A stretch of 64,000 nt of DNA from Moniliella sp. 'wahieum' (Eukaryota > Basidiomycota > Moniliellomycetes > Moniliellales > Moniliellaceae), in assembly GCA_003971905.1 (NCBI GenBank), contig RSEE01000016.1:846694-910693 (forward strand). The letters run 5' to 3'. Shown in pieces: positions 1 to 11,062 of the stretch. Position 1 is the first letter of the stretch; the number at the start of each line of letters is the position of its first letter. The notes beneath the pieces were generated by a model. That model was not told the origin of the DNA. It ran no database searches and worked only from the letters and a program-made list of their open reading frames with translations. The position numbers were made by a program, and so were the translations under genes.

Positions 1-281
1 ATCACAACACGTGTTAGTTAAGATCCTAGCACAGGAAGGGAGAGAAGGTAGCGTACCCCGGTAGGGTGCTCCGTGAGCGGCTTGAGTTCGTCATAGCTCA
101 CGTCCTTGTGCTCGGTCCACGCGTCCAAACGAAGAGCCGAGGCGACCAGCGTGCGCGAGCTGATGCGCGGAGGAAGAGGGACAGCGACAGCCATGCGGGT
201 GGTGGTAGGCAGGGGCCCACGCACCCCCCTCAGAAGGGCGGCAGAGCATGAGGGCACAGCACGACGCACGGAAGCCAGCAT
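1..281 (-). CDS. Mitochondrial rhodanese-domain protein, first exon (cut by window start)
   Basis: Starts at ATG 281 and runs leftward. The N-terminus is Arg/Ser/Ala-rich with few acidic residues, as in a mitochondrial presequence. It is followed by a segment around YDELKPLTEHPTG that matches the entry of a rhodanese (sulfurtransferase) domain, just before the usual LIDVREP block. Exon 1 ends at 57 with a GTACGC donor at 56-51 (minus strand). A good branch point, TTAACTAAC, lies near 14-22, so the intron acceptor and the catalytic-loop exon lie outside the window. Rhodaneses of this type transfer sulfane sulphur and in yeast (Rdl1/Rdl2-like) are small single-domain proteins. The family call rests on only about 25 residues plus the splice signals; the active-site Cys is not visible. 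Confidence 0.55.
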
Positions 282-687
282 GGGGGAGGATATGGTGTTA
301 TTGGCTCGAGAAGCTCACAAGTCCGGCCCAAGCCTCCCCGTCCGGCTGCTTCAAGCCGAGGGTTAAGCGGGCTGAGCGCCTGAGCGCAGGCAACGGGCCT
401 CCTCCAGACGTCACGCTGCCAATATTCAATGTTCAATCCCTCAGCGCCTCAGCAACGATGGCGTCACAGGCGGACATGACAGGATGACGCAATCATCATT
501 CCGCCCGGCGTGAAATTTGAAAGGGGATGCGCAAAGACGATGCATACGCATTGTTGGATCCAAAGACACTAGGATATAGTGCCTACTAGTTGATCATGAT
601 CGTGTGGGAGGCGAGCAAAGCAAGGGTCAGAATGGTGAGAGTGCAATCCGGGGGAAGGCAGCCGGAGGGGCAACAGGAAGGGGTGGG

Positions 688-732
688 ACAGAGGCGGAAC
701 AGAGGCGGAACAGAGGCGGAACAGAGGCGGAA
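688..732. repeat. Tandem repeat, four copies of an 11-bp unit
   Basis: The unit ACAGAGGCGGA is repeated about four times head to tail with almost no variation. It lies in noncoding sequence. Confidence 0.85.
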
Positions 733-1788
733 CGGGGCCGCCTCGCACAGATCGTTACACTGGATTATACGCTGGCATCCTGACTGGGCGCCTTGGCCAC
801 ATGAATAGTTGAGCGCGGGTCTTCGAAGCTTCCTATAGCACAACCAAGGCGAGGAGAAGTCGGAGACACAAAAAGAGAAATCTCTCTACCGACTGAATAT
901 AAATGCGGGTGTGTCAAGTAGTTCCGCCATGTAACACTATCGTGGTTTTGGCAGGGTTGTTGTTGTACACGAGGAAGAGAGCACCGCAATAAAACGCCCC
1001 TTTGGAACTCTGAGAGAAGGTGCTGCCTTTCGACTGTTGGAACAAACTGAATGCGAAAGAACACCAAGTACCAGGGCATTCAAGAACCTTTCTCTCCTTT
1101 GGTTAATATGACGTTGCGAGAAAACACTTTATGCTGCCAAGACGAGACGAGCAATATGTTTGGGCACCGATATGGAGGACGAATTAACTACTACTGAGTC
1201 TCAATCATGGAGAAACCGTTAACACGTTCACACCGCTCGGATGCCTACCACAATCATTTGTATCCAAGGGCACTACCTAGGGTTTGGAAACTGATGGTGG
1301 GCGCCAGAGGGTCCTCATATGCTGACGGTTCCCACGGTTTCCTATTAGACAGGTTTTTGGCGCCAACAAGCAACACACGCCATCAGATGAGCAAAACCGG
1401 TCGGTATAGGCTCAGCATTTCTTTTTGTCCCAGTCTAAGCTTTGTCGATGATATCGTTACAGTGTAAAGAGGCTTAGGAATATCCAGAAACAGAGAGTGA
1501 TTGTAATGTCTTCTTCAGCGTAATGATAGCGTATCATCACTGGGTCGTTTTTGTTGCTGCATCTCTCTCTCCAATTCAAGTACAAAATGAACTGTGGTGC
1601 CATGAACACCATACTAGTACCAGACATTTTTCCTTGGTATATAAGCATCCTGCAAAGGAGTAGGAGATTTATAACCGATCCCTCCTGTGACTGTTTCGCC
1701 TCTCGCGGCAAATCTAACATGAACGAAACAGAAGGGGACGGTTTGATTGGATCGAATCCCTAGTACGGCTCTTCTGATCGGCAAGTAT

Positions 1789-2110
1789 TGTCATGGGGGG
1801 GTAGATGGACCGACGTTTTGGGGAGTAATCCCTTGGACGAAGTGTAGGAGCGGAAGATGCCCTCTCAATTTGGGTTGCCTGAGTGAAAAGGCGGTGGTTG
1901 AGACCCTCCGAGCACGGAGCGGCGTATTATAGGTCGTTCAACCCCGGGTTGTAGAGACTTAGATGGTCTCGGGGGTAATGTATGTAGTACCTTCCGGTTA
2001 CCAGGATCAACGCTGGTAATAGGCGGACCGAGACGGGATGTCGGGATCAGGCGTACGCCTGGTTCTGCACATATAGTCACCAGATTGGCTGAACCCTTAT
2101 GGGTTCTACA
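1789..2110 (+). mobile_element. Solo-LTR-like segment, copy A
   Basis: Begins with TGTCATGGGGG, a start typical of Ty3/Gypsy LTRs. It shares an ordered series of blocks with the segment at 59449-59800: the TGTCATGGGGG start, a CCCTTG block, a GCCT...AAAGGC block, AGACCCTCCGAG, and AGGTCGT. Identity between blocks is low, so these are old, divergent relatives. No reverse transcriptase is visible nearby. It could instead be another kind of dispersed noncoding repeat; both ends are approximate. Confidence 0.4.
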
Positions 2111-2923
2111 CCTGTTTTTCCCCTTTGTCTATGTTCTTCCAAGATTCATGTCCGGAGAGGCAACCTGACTGTCTCCATAACACTTGAAGTATATAGTATG
2201 AAGCATTGAGAGGGAGTTGTAATGTAACGTTCCCCATTTGGAGAGGGACTGCCCAGCTGTTGGTTTCTTCCACCCCCAACGGGCGGCATTTTTGAGCCAA
2301 TTTTGCCGGCGTATTAAACGTGAACATGCAACAGCATAGGGCATGATCTGCGTGATCTGCTTGATCTGTCAGCATAATACACAAAAGAAAAAACACACAA
2401 CCGTTACCAAATGCCGCTTCAATATAATAGCTTGGGCATCAACTATATGTCGCTGAATGAAGGGGCAGTGATAGCGTGTATAAGAAAGTAGGACCAAACC
2501 AAGTTCAGACGCGTGCCTTTTTGGCTGATTTTAACTCACCCCGCCGACAGCTTTTTTCGCTTCAGTTCGCCTTCCCTTCGTGTACTACCGCTTCACTTGC
2601 TGTCAACATAAGTTCGCTTCGCCTACCCCCTCTCTCTCCCCTATAACTTTTTCCCCTGTCGCAGGCACCCGTGCGCAGGCTTCCTTTTTCTCAAGTCCAA
2701 TCGAAAAGGTGATCTCATCTCATTAAGTCTTTCAGATATCATTGGAGATGGTTCATAGTTCACATCAGGTCTACCCCACACGCATTCTTTTCATCCATTC
2801 GCCACATCCAGGTTGGAAGAGAATATGGCGGGATCCACACACAATCTCCTAAGCTCATCAGTGTTGGCGACACCTCATCGCCTTCCTAACTGGGCTAGCA
2901 GATCTACCAGCGCATATGCCGGG

Positions 2924-2953
2924 TGAACGTGGTGAACGTTGAACGTTGAACGA
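2924..2953. repeat. 7-bp-period array (TGAACGT units)
   Basis: TGAACGT occurs at 2924 and, after two extra bases, at 2933 and 2940, followed by TGAACGA at 2947. The core ACGT is self-complementary. Confidence 0.8.
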
Positions 2954-3908
2954 AGAGCTCGGCAGATGATAGTGTTTCTTTGTCCTTCTCTCAGTCTTTT
3001 CAGTTGTTCAAGTGCTGCTATATATGAATGCAGCAGTATATATATCAGAGGGGCTATAATGGGGACTACATCATGTTAGACTGATGTTGTGGGCGGACGC
3101 TTCATCTCGTAGCAAAGAGTCTTTGATATGCAATGCACGCGGCGATCAAGTTACAGCAACTGGCAATGTAGTAGTCTTAATGGATGAGAAGGTTTTGAGA
3201 GAATAACTGTATAATAACTCGTTTGCACGTGCTGTGGTGAAGGGTTTTTCACGAGTGCCACGGTTTTTGGCACAGCAGAGCACAACAGAGTACTGACTGA
3301 GAGAGTAGTATAGCCTTGCCAGTACGTTGTTTCAGACTAGTAGTCACGAAGCAAATACTAATGATTAATGAGCCTGCCGTGCGTGATCTACAGATCTTGG
3401 CTTAAGAGTAGGAAGCACAGTATTAGCACTCACATGTCACACCCCCTACTATTATTAGTACGGATACGCTATTGGCGTAGATAGGATGTGGTTGCTGGCA
3501 AGACGCCAATGGTCTACTATTAGGTGGGGAACCTCTGTTAGATGCGATTGAGACACATAATCATATGACGTCTTCATAAAACGATGTGCCACACTTGTCA
3601 AGCGGCCAGTGGACTTCCTTGAACTTGAAGTAAAACGTTCAACGTTCACCCATAAAACAAGCTGTGCACATCTCCAAAATGGTCTGGTAATCGCCTTAGA
3701 AGAGGCTGTTTGGCGCCGCTATTCTGATGTATATCCGACAAAATGTTTGGTGATATGCACTGCGTTTTGTGTATATCTCAAACGGTGTCTGTTGGCATCT
3801 CACAATGCCTTCAGGTTCCACAGCGAAGTTTGACGATAACCAATTCGATCATTGTCGGGTCAATCGACAATCCCGCATCCCATCCATCTCTCGGACTCTC
3901 ATTTCTGC

Positions 3909-3940
3909 TGATGCACTGATGATCGATGACATGTGACCTG
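3909..3940. repeat. 7-bp-period array with changing cores
   Basis: Units TGATCGA (3920), TGACATG (3927) and TGACCTG (3934) follow each other in exact 7-bp register. Three different tetramers follow the constant TGA, and the first two are self-complementary. A looser TGATGCAC precedes them. Confidence 0.75.
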
Positions 3941-4091
3941 TAACACCTTATGGGAGCTCTACTCTTTTCGTTGTATGCGGGAAAAATGCCCGAGGCTGAT
4001 AAAATGGTTTTCAGTATGCCGCCCGCAAGACAAGCACGGTACTGATGAGACCTGGAGTCCAGATGGTCCTCGAGGGTGATGCAATCGCACT

Positions 4092-4120
4092 AGTGGTGGT
4101 GGTGGTGGTGGTGGTGGTGG
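4092..4120. repeat. GGT trinucleotide microsatellite
   Basis: About nine GGT repeats in noncoding sequence, flanked by unrelated DNA. Confidence 0.9.
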
Positions 4121-4312
4121 GTCTAAGCCAACCAGCAACGCCTACAGAGGAACATCAAGCAGCGCACCAGGGGCTAAGCTGCGGAACAAGGAAAAACAGG
4201 AGAGAAAAACAACGGAACTCCTAGGCCTGAAGAGGAACTGAAGGGACATTGACCAAAGCACGAGCCACCTGATGGCTCAACAGGTACAGCACTTGGATTT
4301 GAGAGAGAGGCT

Positions 4313-4398
4313 TGAATCTTGAAGCTTGACGGAGGAAAGGCTATGTACGAGAGCTTGAAGCTTGAAGCTTTTGACGCTTGAAGCTTGAACGTCTTGAA
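4313..4398. repeat. 7-bp-period array (TGAAGCT and relatives)
   Basis: TGAATCT and TGAAGCT (4313-4326), two TGAAGCT (4356-4369), then TGACGCT, TGAAGCT and TGAACGT in register at 4372-4392. The constant TGA and the changing tetramer are clear. Confidence 0.8.
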
Positions 4399-4686
4399 CA
4401 AAAAGTGTATCTCCGACGACGAAGCTCAGCGCTCATGCACTCACATGGCGCTCATGATTATCATGTGCCTATTTTGTGAGTACCTGATGCCGTGGGTGTC
4501 CAGCCATGATGCAAGGTCATGCATGAACATCAAATACAGGAAGAGACCCTGTGTTACGCCCTGATGAGCAAGGAAGCGCATCATGCACATCATACAACAT
4601 TCTCAGATCTCATAATGGACCCTCCATGAGAATTGTGGTAATGCGATGATTTTGAGATGTGACATGTGGGATCTAGCAATTGGATC

Positions 4687-4864
4687 TGAGATCTGAGATA
4701 CTGAGTACGTACGGGCGTAGCACTGGCGTAGCAGGGCGTAGTAGCACGTTGAGGCTGTTGTGTTTGTGTGTGTTGTGACATGTGATGTGAACATGTAAAT
4801 ATGCAACCAATGCATCATGCGATGCATGTGATGGATGTGATGTTTAGATCTCAGATCTCACATC
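4687..4864. repeat. Two small 7-bp-period arrays (TGAGATC / TCAGATC)
   Basis: TGAGATC and TGAGATA at 4687-4700, with TGAGTAC at 4702. On the opposite strand sense, TCAGATC and TCACATC lie at 4851-4864. GATC and GTAC are self-complementary cores. The DNA between the two arrays is rich in related words (TGACATG, TGCATCA). Confidence 0.7.
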
Positions 4865-5555
4865 TTTCCGAATCTCGCACTCACATCATTAGCACAGGTC
4901 ACTTCATTGGCATGTAAAATGATTAATGACGAAGGTACTGAAGACAGAAGGTTGAATGTTGAGGGGAGTATCATGTACCGCGTATCTCATTCTCAGGGCG
5001 ATTGGCAGCCAGGGGGCTGATCGAGAGGGTCCGACATACTGATGGGTATACAAACACTCCAGGTAGAGAACCCGAACAGCGCAACGGTCTGGAGTGTGGC
5101 GCTAGAGCGTGGTACCCGGTACCGTGGCGTCGGTGATACGTGGGATGGTGTGGGGGATGCAGGCGATAAAAACGCAAGCATCATGCACATGCGTTATAGG
5201 GGGAGAGGGTGCCATCATATTAATCCCAATTCAGAAAGAAGGATGGGAGGTCGGCGTGTGGTGAAGCTTGAAGGGAAAGCGTGCCCCATATGATGGTGTG
5301 GAATCGTGTGTATTGGGATGCTGTGGCCGGTAGTACTATAATAGGTGTGTGCGATTACTTGCTAGTTATACAACAGGGCACTTGGAGCACAGAGAGACAG
5401 AGATATTCAATGCCCCACCTGACATGCCACATACACAGTTGCCGCAACTTCGCATCATGCACATGTGTGCACATCATGTTTCATGCATCTTTTGCTTCAT
5501 GATGCCATCCGTAATACTTCTCAGTACCTAATAGTAAACACATATAAACACGCCC

Positions 5556-5576
5556 TCAGGCCTCAGGCCTCACATC
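5556..5576. repeat. 7-bp-period array (TCAGGCC units)
   Basis: TCAGGCC twice in register, then TCACATC. The GGCC core is self-complementary. Confidence 0.8.
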
Positions 5577-5782
5577 CTATATCAAGATCAACACATAAGA
5601 CAATGGCAGTGCATTAACTAGTAAGAAGTGCAACAAAACTTGATCTGGCATGCTGCACACGGAGAGTTCATCCCCCCGACGGGGCCCCTACCGGCCCTAT
5701 CCCCTCAAAATTGCCTTCTTGTGGCCGGTTATAACATTCTGGCGAAGAGAGATCTCGATCAACGGCAGAGTGGTCGCAAGTC

Positions 5783-5828
5783 TCACTAGTCACTATAGTC
5801 ACTTTCGTCACTAGTCACTATAGTCACC
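5783..5828. repeat. 7-bp-period array, duplicated 25-bp block
   Basis: TCACTAG plus TCACTAT at 5783-5796 is repeated at 5808-5821, so a 25-bp block containing two heptads has itself been duplicated. Confidence 0.8.
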
Positions 5829-6053
5829 TTCTGGCCACCCTTGTCCGCTTCCTCCCAACCGTTCTTGTGACTGTAACAGCCTCGGTCCTGTTGGCGTCCG
5901 TTCCGGCGCACGCGACCATGCCAGCACTGCAACACCGTGGCTGGTACAGGGTAGTGCCCCCAGTGCAGCATGTAATACAACAGAGTTTAATCCCATACAG
6001 ATTCCGGCCCCTTGTCTGGGACACGAGCCAAACTGTAACGTTCACGCGTTGCC

Positions 6054-6134
6054 GTTTAACGTTTAACGTTTAACGTTTAACGTGAATCTTGAATGTTGAA
6101 TGTCGTGAACGCGTGACGCGTGAAGCTTGAAGTT
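6054..6134. repeat. Long compound 7-bp-period array
   Basis: Four copies of a TTTAACG-type heptad (6054-6082) run straight into TGAATCT, TGAATGT, a 9-bp variant, TGAACGCG, TGACGCG (6114), TGAAGCT (6121) and TGAAGTT (6128). One array therefore passes through at least four different core sequences, nearly all in 7-bp register. Confidence 0.85.
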
Positions 6135-6471
6135 AAGCAGCACTGAGCCTGAGCGCTGAGGCGCATATAGTTTTGCCAGTTACAGCCTCAGGCCCAAAAA
6201 GCCCGACGGAACTAAATGTACTAAACCCCAACTGTTGTGCTAATCATTTTATCAAGTTTTTTTTGCAGTGGGACCCAGTGGCCTTCAACTGAAGGTGTGA
6301 ATCACATATTCACACAGAATGTACGCCATTACTAGGTCTTTTATATATCTTGTAAAGCCGCCCTCGCCCCTGGAATCGCCATTCACCTCCCTCCCACCGT
6401 CCTTACCCGTTTTCAACGTTGGTTTCGCCACAGCTCATCGTCCTTTCTTCCATTCATTACTTCTTACGATC

Positions 6472-6939
6472 ATGTCGAGCGCTTACTGCGGCAACGCGTT
6501 CAGCACCTTCTGCCTGCCCTTCTTGGGCCAATGTACGTCGAATCTTCTTGCCTTCACTTCTTTTTTGATGCCTACCCACGCACCTCCACCTAAGAAGCCG
6601 GTGATTGACATTACCTTCCCTAGTCCGCATCTGCCAAGTGATTTGTACATGTGGCTGCTTGGACCATCGCTTGGCTGTGGCTGGGATGCTGGCGAGTTTG
6701 ACCATGCGGACCAGGCAGAGGACGATGCTGCGGCCGAGGCGGCCAATCTGCGAAGGAAGCAGGCCCTCCTTGCCAAGAAGGGCCCTAGCATGGCCCCCTC
6801 GGCTAGCTATGCCTCCACGGAGGCAGAGAGGCAAGAGGAAAAACAAGTTCCGGAACAGACCGAAGCCGAAAACTACCAGCACCAACCTCACCCTCGCGAC
6901 ACAGCAAGTCGCGCCCGCGACTGCCCCCTAATAGTCTAG
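6472..6939 (+). CDS. Hypothetical small protein (about 155 aa)
   Basis: I do not recognise a family. The open frame extends upstream to an ATG at 6319, but the coding-like part begins at ATG 6472 (MSSAYCGNAFSTFCLPFLGQ). The N-terminus has three Cys and hydrophobic residues. A central PPKKPVIDITFPSPHLPSDL stretch is followed by a short segment with a Trp/Gly cluster, an acidic/alanine-rich stretch (EDDAAAEAANLRRKQALLAKK) and a polar, Glu/Gln-rich tail ending at 6939. A GTACGT donor-like site at 6533 with an AG at 6593-6594 would create a stop if spliced, so I read through it. A real but lineage-restricted gene is plausible; chance is not excluded. Confidence 0.35.
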   Translation: MSSAYCGNAFSTFCLPFLGQCTSNLLAFTSFLMPTHAPPPKKPVIDITFPSPHLPSDLYMWLLGPSLGCGWDAGEFDHADQAEDDAAAEAANLRRKQALLAKKGPSMAPSASYASTEAERQEEKQVPEQTEAENYQHQPHPRDTASRARDCPLIV

Positions 6940-7507
6940 ACGCAAGATTTCCCCGTGTCAACCGCCGCAATGGAGGCGAGCGATGCATGCACCAATTTCG
7001 CCTTCCCCGACACACTCTTCGGGGTTTGCTTGTTTAATATCCCCACCCCGGTCCCTTATTCTTGTTACGGAAAGAACGGGTGTTTTTCCCTCATCCTCCG
7101 ACACGCCGTTTTTGGTGTTCTGATTATATTCTGCATATGTTGCTCCCACCGATCTTCTATTTTTTCGCTCAGGTACTTTTCATATTTCTTTATTGTCCTC
7201 GTGCAAGCAACAACATGTACTGTGACCCTCTAAAACGGGCCCGAGTCATCATTGGGGGGAGAGACCATTATGTGATGATCGTCGAGCGCATGGTGTCTTG
7301 TAACTGAAGAAATCCAACAATGGCTCACAGATGTGTGGTTGAGGATAATTGTACGTTCAGCTATATTGCACTTCACGAACCATGTCCGGCTTAAAAGATC
7401 CCAAAGGGTCACCTCATATGGTGAACGCTCCAATGCCAATGGAGTCCACAGTAGTTACGCAACAGTTGATAGAGATCAGACTTCACGTATGATACGGGCT
7501 CACCTTT

Positions 7508-8057
7508 TTAGTGGAGCGCCTGATGCCTTTGACGATAAATCATGTCGTATTCATTATCATTTGAAAAGAAAAACTTAGCAGGGACACTCAAGAAACGCTG
7601 TGCCAACCATACGAGCTTGCTCACCCGGCGTTTCTGACAGCTCACGCCATCCCAACCAGGAGACCATGGTGTTTTCCCACCAGATCGATGGAGTAGGGGG
7701 GCTTCCGCCCCATTCGTTGCTACACCGGATGCAGTGCCATTATTGGTAGATGTATACGAATGGCGTATCTCTCTTGAAACTCTTCTCTGCAAGTTCCTTC
7801 CAGCAGAGTTCAAACATCTTTTCATGACAGTATTGGTGGCGCATAGTTACCCACAGTGTGTTGTCATAGTCCAAGGTGGAAAACGGGCTTTGAGTGCGTC
7901 CGTGGAACTTGGCGTTCTTGTCGCACATACGGCTCGCTCGAGCCCTAGATGCAGATCCTCTCCCCGCACTCCTCAGGCACTGATGAGACGATTCCTCGTG
8001 TATCAACACATTATTTGTAAGTAACGCACCCTTGCCCTCATTCGTCCCGAGTCTCAC
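7508..8057 (-). pseudogene. Transposon-like coding remnant
   Basis: Two overlapping minus-strand frames read as one broken protein. The upstream part carries CDKNAKFHGRTQSPF and then HEKMFELCWKELAEKSF; the downstream part carries ATNGAEAPLLHRSGGKTPW and then CQKRRVSKLVWLAQRFL. The CDKNAK peptide recurs, with conservative changes, at 31609-31664. This suggests a repeated, once-coding element, possibly a transposase or other element protein. No catalytic motif is identifiable and the start is unknown. Confidence 0.3.
7877..7930 (-). repeat. Dispersed repeat encoding CDKNAK-type peptide, copy A
   Basis: About 46 of 52 bases match the segment at 31609-31664, in the same orientation. Read on the minus strand, both encode CDKNAK(F/Y)xGRTQxPF. 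Confidence 0.6.
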
Positions 8058-8528
8058 AAGATGTGTAACACTTCCATCCCTGATCCAATAAAAGCACCTT
8101 GGGGCCTCCCCCCTGAAGTCCTTTTACGCCTAGAGCTATTATCTCTCGTCGCGATTCCATACACTTCTTCCCCCACAACCGGTCCATTGAAATAGAACAT
8201 GAAGGTATCCCAAAGATGAAGCGCACAACTGAAAATGGGCTTCCCCATTGTCTCGTGCAGGGGAATGCTCCAAATCCTCTGGCGCCTACGCTACAGCCTT
8301 CCGATCTTAGAACGTTCGCTGAATCTCACTGTGATTAGTTAGCAACTCCCCCGTGTGGTCACGTACAATCTACCAGGCAAAAGAACACCCGGCGACCATC
8401 CCCACAAATAGCCCACATCCTGCCCAACGTGCAGTGCTGATGGCCTGAACGGCCTGAACATTTCTTTCTCTCCTCTCCCTGTGCCGTCACGTGGTATGCC
8501 AGCCACTGGCCTCCACGCCCTTCACTTC

Positions 8529-8567
8529 TGACGTCTGACGTCTGAGAGAGATCTGACGCATGATGTT
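8529..8567. repeat. 7-bp-period array (TGACGTC units)
   Basis: TGACGTC twice in register (8529-8542), then an 11-bp variant, TGACGCA and TGATG. Each TGACGTC followed by T resembles a CRE half-palindrome, but the context is the same heptad pattern seen elsewhere. Confidence 0.7.
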
Positions 8568-8649
8568 GCTCCCCAACCCCTCCACCTCACACCCACCTCA
8601 CACCCCCACCTCACACCGACTAGCACCCATTGGCCATTACACCAACAGG

Positions 8650-9040
8650 ATGGCGACGATGGTCCCCTCCAATGCCGCTTCGTCTTCGCCGCCAATCCCT
8701 CTGCACCGGGAGGACCTCAGCGTCATCCTCCACAGTGCTAGCGCGCCTGATCCACTTCTGCGCCAATCGGCGTATGCCTGTCTTGCCTGGGCATCGGCCT
8801 CAGCCCGCATACCGACCCCTCTCGCCCTACCTGCCCCCTCCCTCTCCTCTAAATTTGGCCAGTCCTGAGAGTGCGGGTGCAGCTGCTGCAGCAGGCGCAG
8901 CAGGTGGCGCAAACGCTTCCCCTCTCACACTTCCCTCAGCCCCGGCGCACACCGTCTCCCTATCGTCAAGCCCGCCGATGACGCCTCCCAGAAGGAGATA
9001 CCACCTCCACACCCAGCACGGACCGACCATCTCTTCTTGA
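8650..9040 (+). CDS. Hypothetical protein, frame broken
   Basis: ATG 8650 opens a frame (MATMVPSNAASSSPPIPLHR, then an apparently folded stretch around EDLSVILHSASAPDPLLRQS) that stops at 8868. A second frame overlapping it continues with Ala/Ser/Pro-rich sequence (ESAGAAAAAGAAGGANAS) to 9040, as expected for one missing base. No family is recognised. It could be the 5' part of a longer decayed gene, since nothing coding follows before 9994. Confidence 0.3.
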
Positions 9041-9794
9041 GGCTTAAAAGCTTGAGCGCTGGACTCGGCACAGAGCGCTCGACGTGCTCAACGCTCACCT
9101 TTTTTGCCATGACTTCGGCTGTCCTCCGTTGAGGCACGCGCCTTTACCACACCTCACCACTTCGCATTTCACTAGTAACTCTTGATGGCTTCGAACTCCA
9201 AACTTCAACCCATGATCCCTGTTACGCACTTCTCACTTGGGATTCCTCTGGTCATGGCGGCTTCCTTCAGGCCTTAACAGCGGCCGCATCTCAGAGTGAG
9301 GCTGCGCCAACGCGCGCAGCGCTGTGAATATCAGGCTCAATCAGCCTATCTGGGAACCCTTCTTTCCTTCCCATCGACTCGCAATGAACACTCTAAATTA
9401 CCAATGTTTTCTTCTCCGACCGAGGATAGATGGGGCAGAAGGGCAGGTGTCGCACGCCGGCGCCATCGGCCATGGGCTATCGATTGGGCCAGGACACAGT
9501 GCATTATCCGGCCACCGCAGTCACATTACGCACGCATCGACATCAACGTTCGATGAACAGGTTGAGCCTTGTTGGCTTTCCAACGTGTGCAACCTCCAAT
9601 CTCCAACATCGTCCGATGGCTGATGGCCAGCAACTGCCGTTGCCGTCTGATGTTGGGCCGGACGAATAGGAAAGGTCACGTGCAAGCCCGGCGTGAGCGA
9701 CCAGACGCGTTGAACATTTGACAATGCCATTTTTTCGATCCACAGGGGTTGCTGTGCGTCAGTGTCGCCATACGTCATGGTCACCGTGGGCACC

Positions 9795-9866
9795 TCAGGC
9801 AGGCCTCAGGCCTTAGGCTGGCCTCAGTGCCTCAGAGCATCCTCAGCGCTCCTCAGCGCCTCACTC
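9795..9866. repeat. Loose array of TCAGGCC and TCAGCGC words
   Basis: TCAGGCC, TTAGGCT, TCAGTGCC and TCAGCGC units recur, some in 7-bp register and some at 10-bp spacing. GGCC and GCGC are self-complementary. It lies about 130 bp upstream of the aldo/keto reductase start. Confidence 0.6.
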
Positions 9867-9993
9867 TCAGTGCAGCCAGGTGTCACAATGTCAGCAGGTG
9901 TCAGCTCAACGTCATCGGGTGTTAAGGAGCTGTAGTGCAGGCGCCACTGGCCTCTCTCACCACCACCGTTGCGAACGTTGGCCAGAACAAGCA

Positions 9994-10829
9994 ATGGCCG
10001 AAACAGTTGCTCTCCTAACATCCCCCTCAGCTGGGGCGGCTTGCGTTCCCCGTTTTGGCCTGGGAGTGTACGCGATGCATGGCCGCGTGGCCAGCGAGGC
10101 GGTTGGCGAACGCGCTGCGTACCGGCTACCGCCGCTTGACACGGCTCAACTTTGGGTAACGAGCGGGAGGTGGGCGAGGGATTCGTGAATCGGGTGTGCC
10201 GAGAGAAGAAATTTTCCTCGTAACCAAGCTATATGGGTTCTCTTCGGGGGGGATCGGACGGCGGGCGGCACTACAGTCACTGGACCATGGGCACGTACAT
10301 TGATCTATGCTGCTGCATGAACCTTCGGGGGTCAGCGGGGCGGCTGGACAGTTGAAGGTGTTGAGGAGTTGGTCGATCCCCAGAAGGGTCGCATTCGTGC
10401 GCTGGGTGTGTCCAACTTTGGCGCTACCCAGCTTGCGGAGCTACTTGCTTCCGCAAGGCCCAGCGGGTGCGTCCGGTGGTCAACGAGATTGAGTGCCACG
10501 TGTTTTGCCAGCAGCGCGATCTCCGTTCCTGGCTCATTGACCACGATGTGGCATGGCTACTGCCCCCTTGGCCAAGCCTCCTTTTTGAACGATCCCACTC
10601 TCTGAAGGTGGCCAAGGAGGTCGGCGCGACCCCCGCCCAGGTCATGCTACGAGGGCTGTGCAGCAAGAAACGGGTGGTGCCCATCCCTAAATCCTCCAAG
10701 GCAGCCAGGCAGAAGGAGAACGCCGCTGCACTCCTCTCTCTCTTACCTCGGCGCAGATGGACACTCTGGCTAAGCTTGACCGTGGGTTCGCGGGGCGTGG
10801 TCGATGGCTGGGCATCATACCAGGAGTAG
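9994..10829 (+). CDS. Aldo/keto reductase
   Basis: An NAD(P)H-dependent oxidoreductase of the aldo/keto reductase (AKR) superfamily, which reduces aldehydes or ketones. Start ATG 9994 precedes PRFGLGVYAM, the first strand of the barrel. It is followed by a YRLLDTAQ-type segment with the catalytic Asp region, an NEREVGEGIR-like helix, EIFLVTKLYG, and then GRIRALGVSNFGATQLAELL, the AKR signature. Later come VVNEIECHVFCQQRDL (the position of the substrate-binding QxE...) and the C-terminal VGATPAQVMLR and KKRVVPIPKSS, which bind the cofactor. The total of about 275 residues fits the family. The reading moves through all three frames (breaks near 10100, 10330, 10460, 10560, 10750), and the stop at 10829 is the likeliest one. 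It is convergent with the Zds1-like gene. The substrate is unknown. Confidence 0.8.
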
Positions 10830-11062
10830 ACAGCGCTAATCAATTTTCAGCTGTGCTGATGTACTATTCCACAAGTACAGTACTCCTGCGTATATTAAAC
10901 GACCATGCTGAAGGTGGTGCACACGAGCTGAACCAGAATATACACTGTGTAGACACGGAAAAGGATATGCAACGAGCTCTAAATATAAAGGAACGACAGG
11001 ATGCTCAACATCAGCAAAAGATGCAAGAATACGAGAAAGATGGTGCACAATGGCGATACGCG

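Larger units (their letters stand above)
282..6471. other. Gene-poor, repeat-rich interval
   Basis: About 6 kb in which I recognise no conserved protein. Open frames are short (under about 105 codons), on both strands and without family resemblance. The base composition is lower in GC than the genes. The interval holds an 11-bp tandem repeat, an LTR-like segment, a GGT microsatellite and several 7-bp-period arrays, listed separately. It reads as decayed mobile DNA plus simple-motif expansions. Confidence 0.6.
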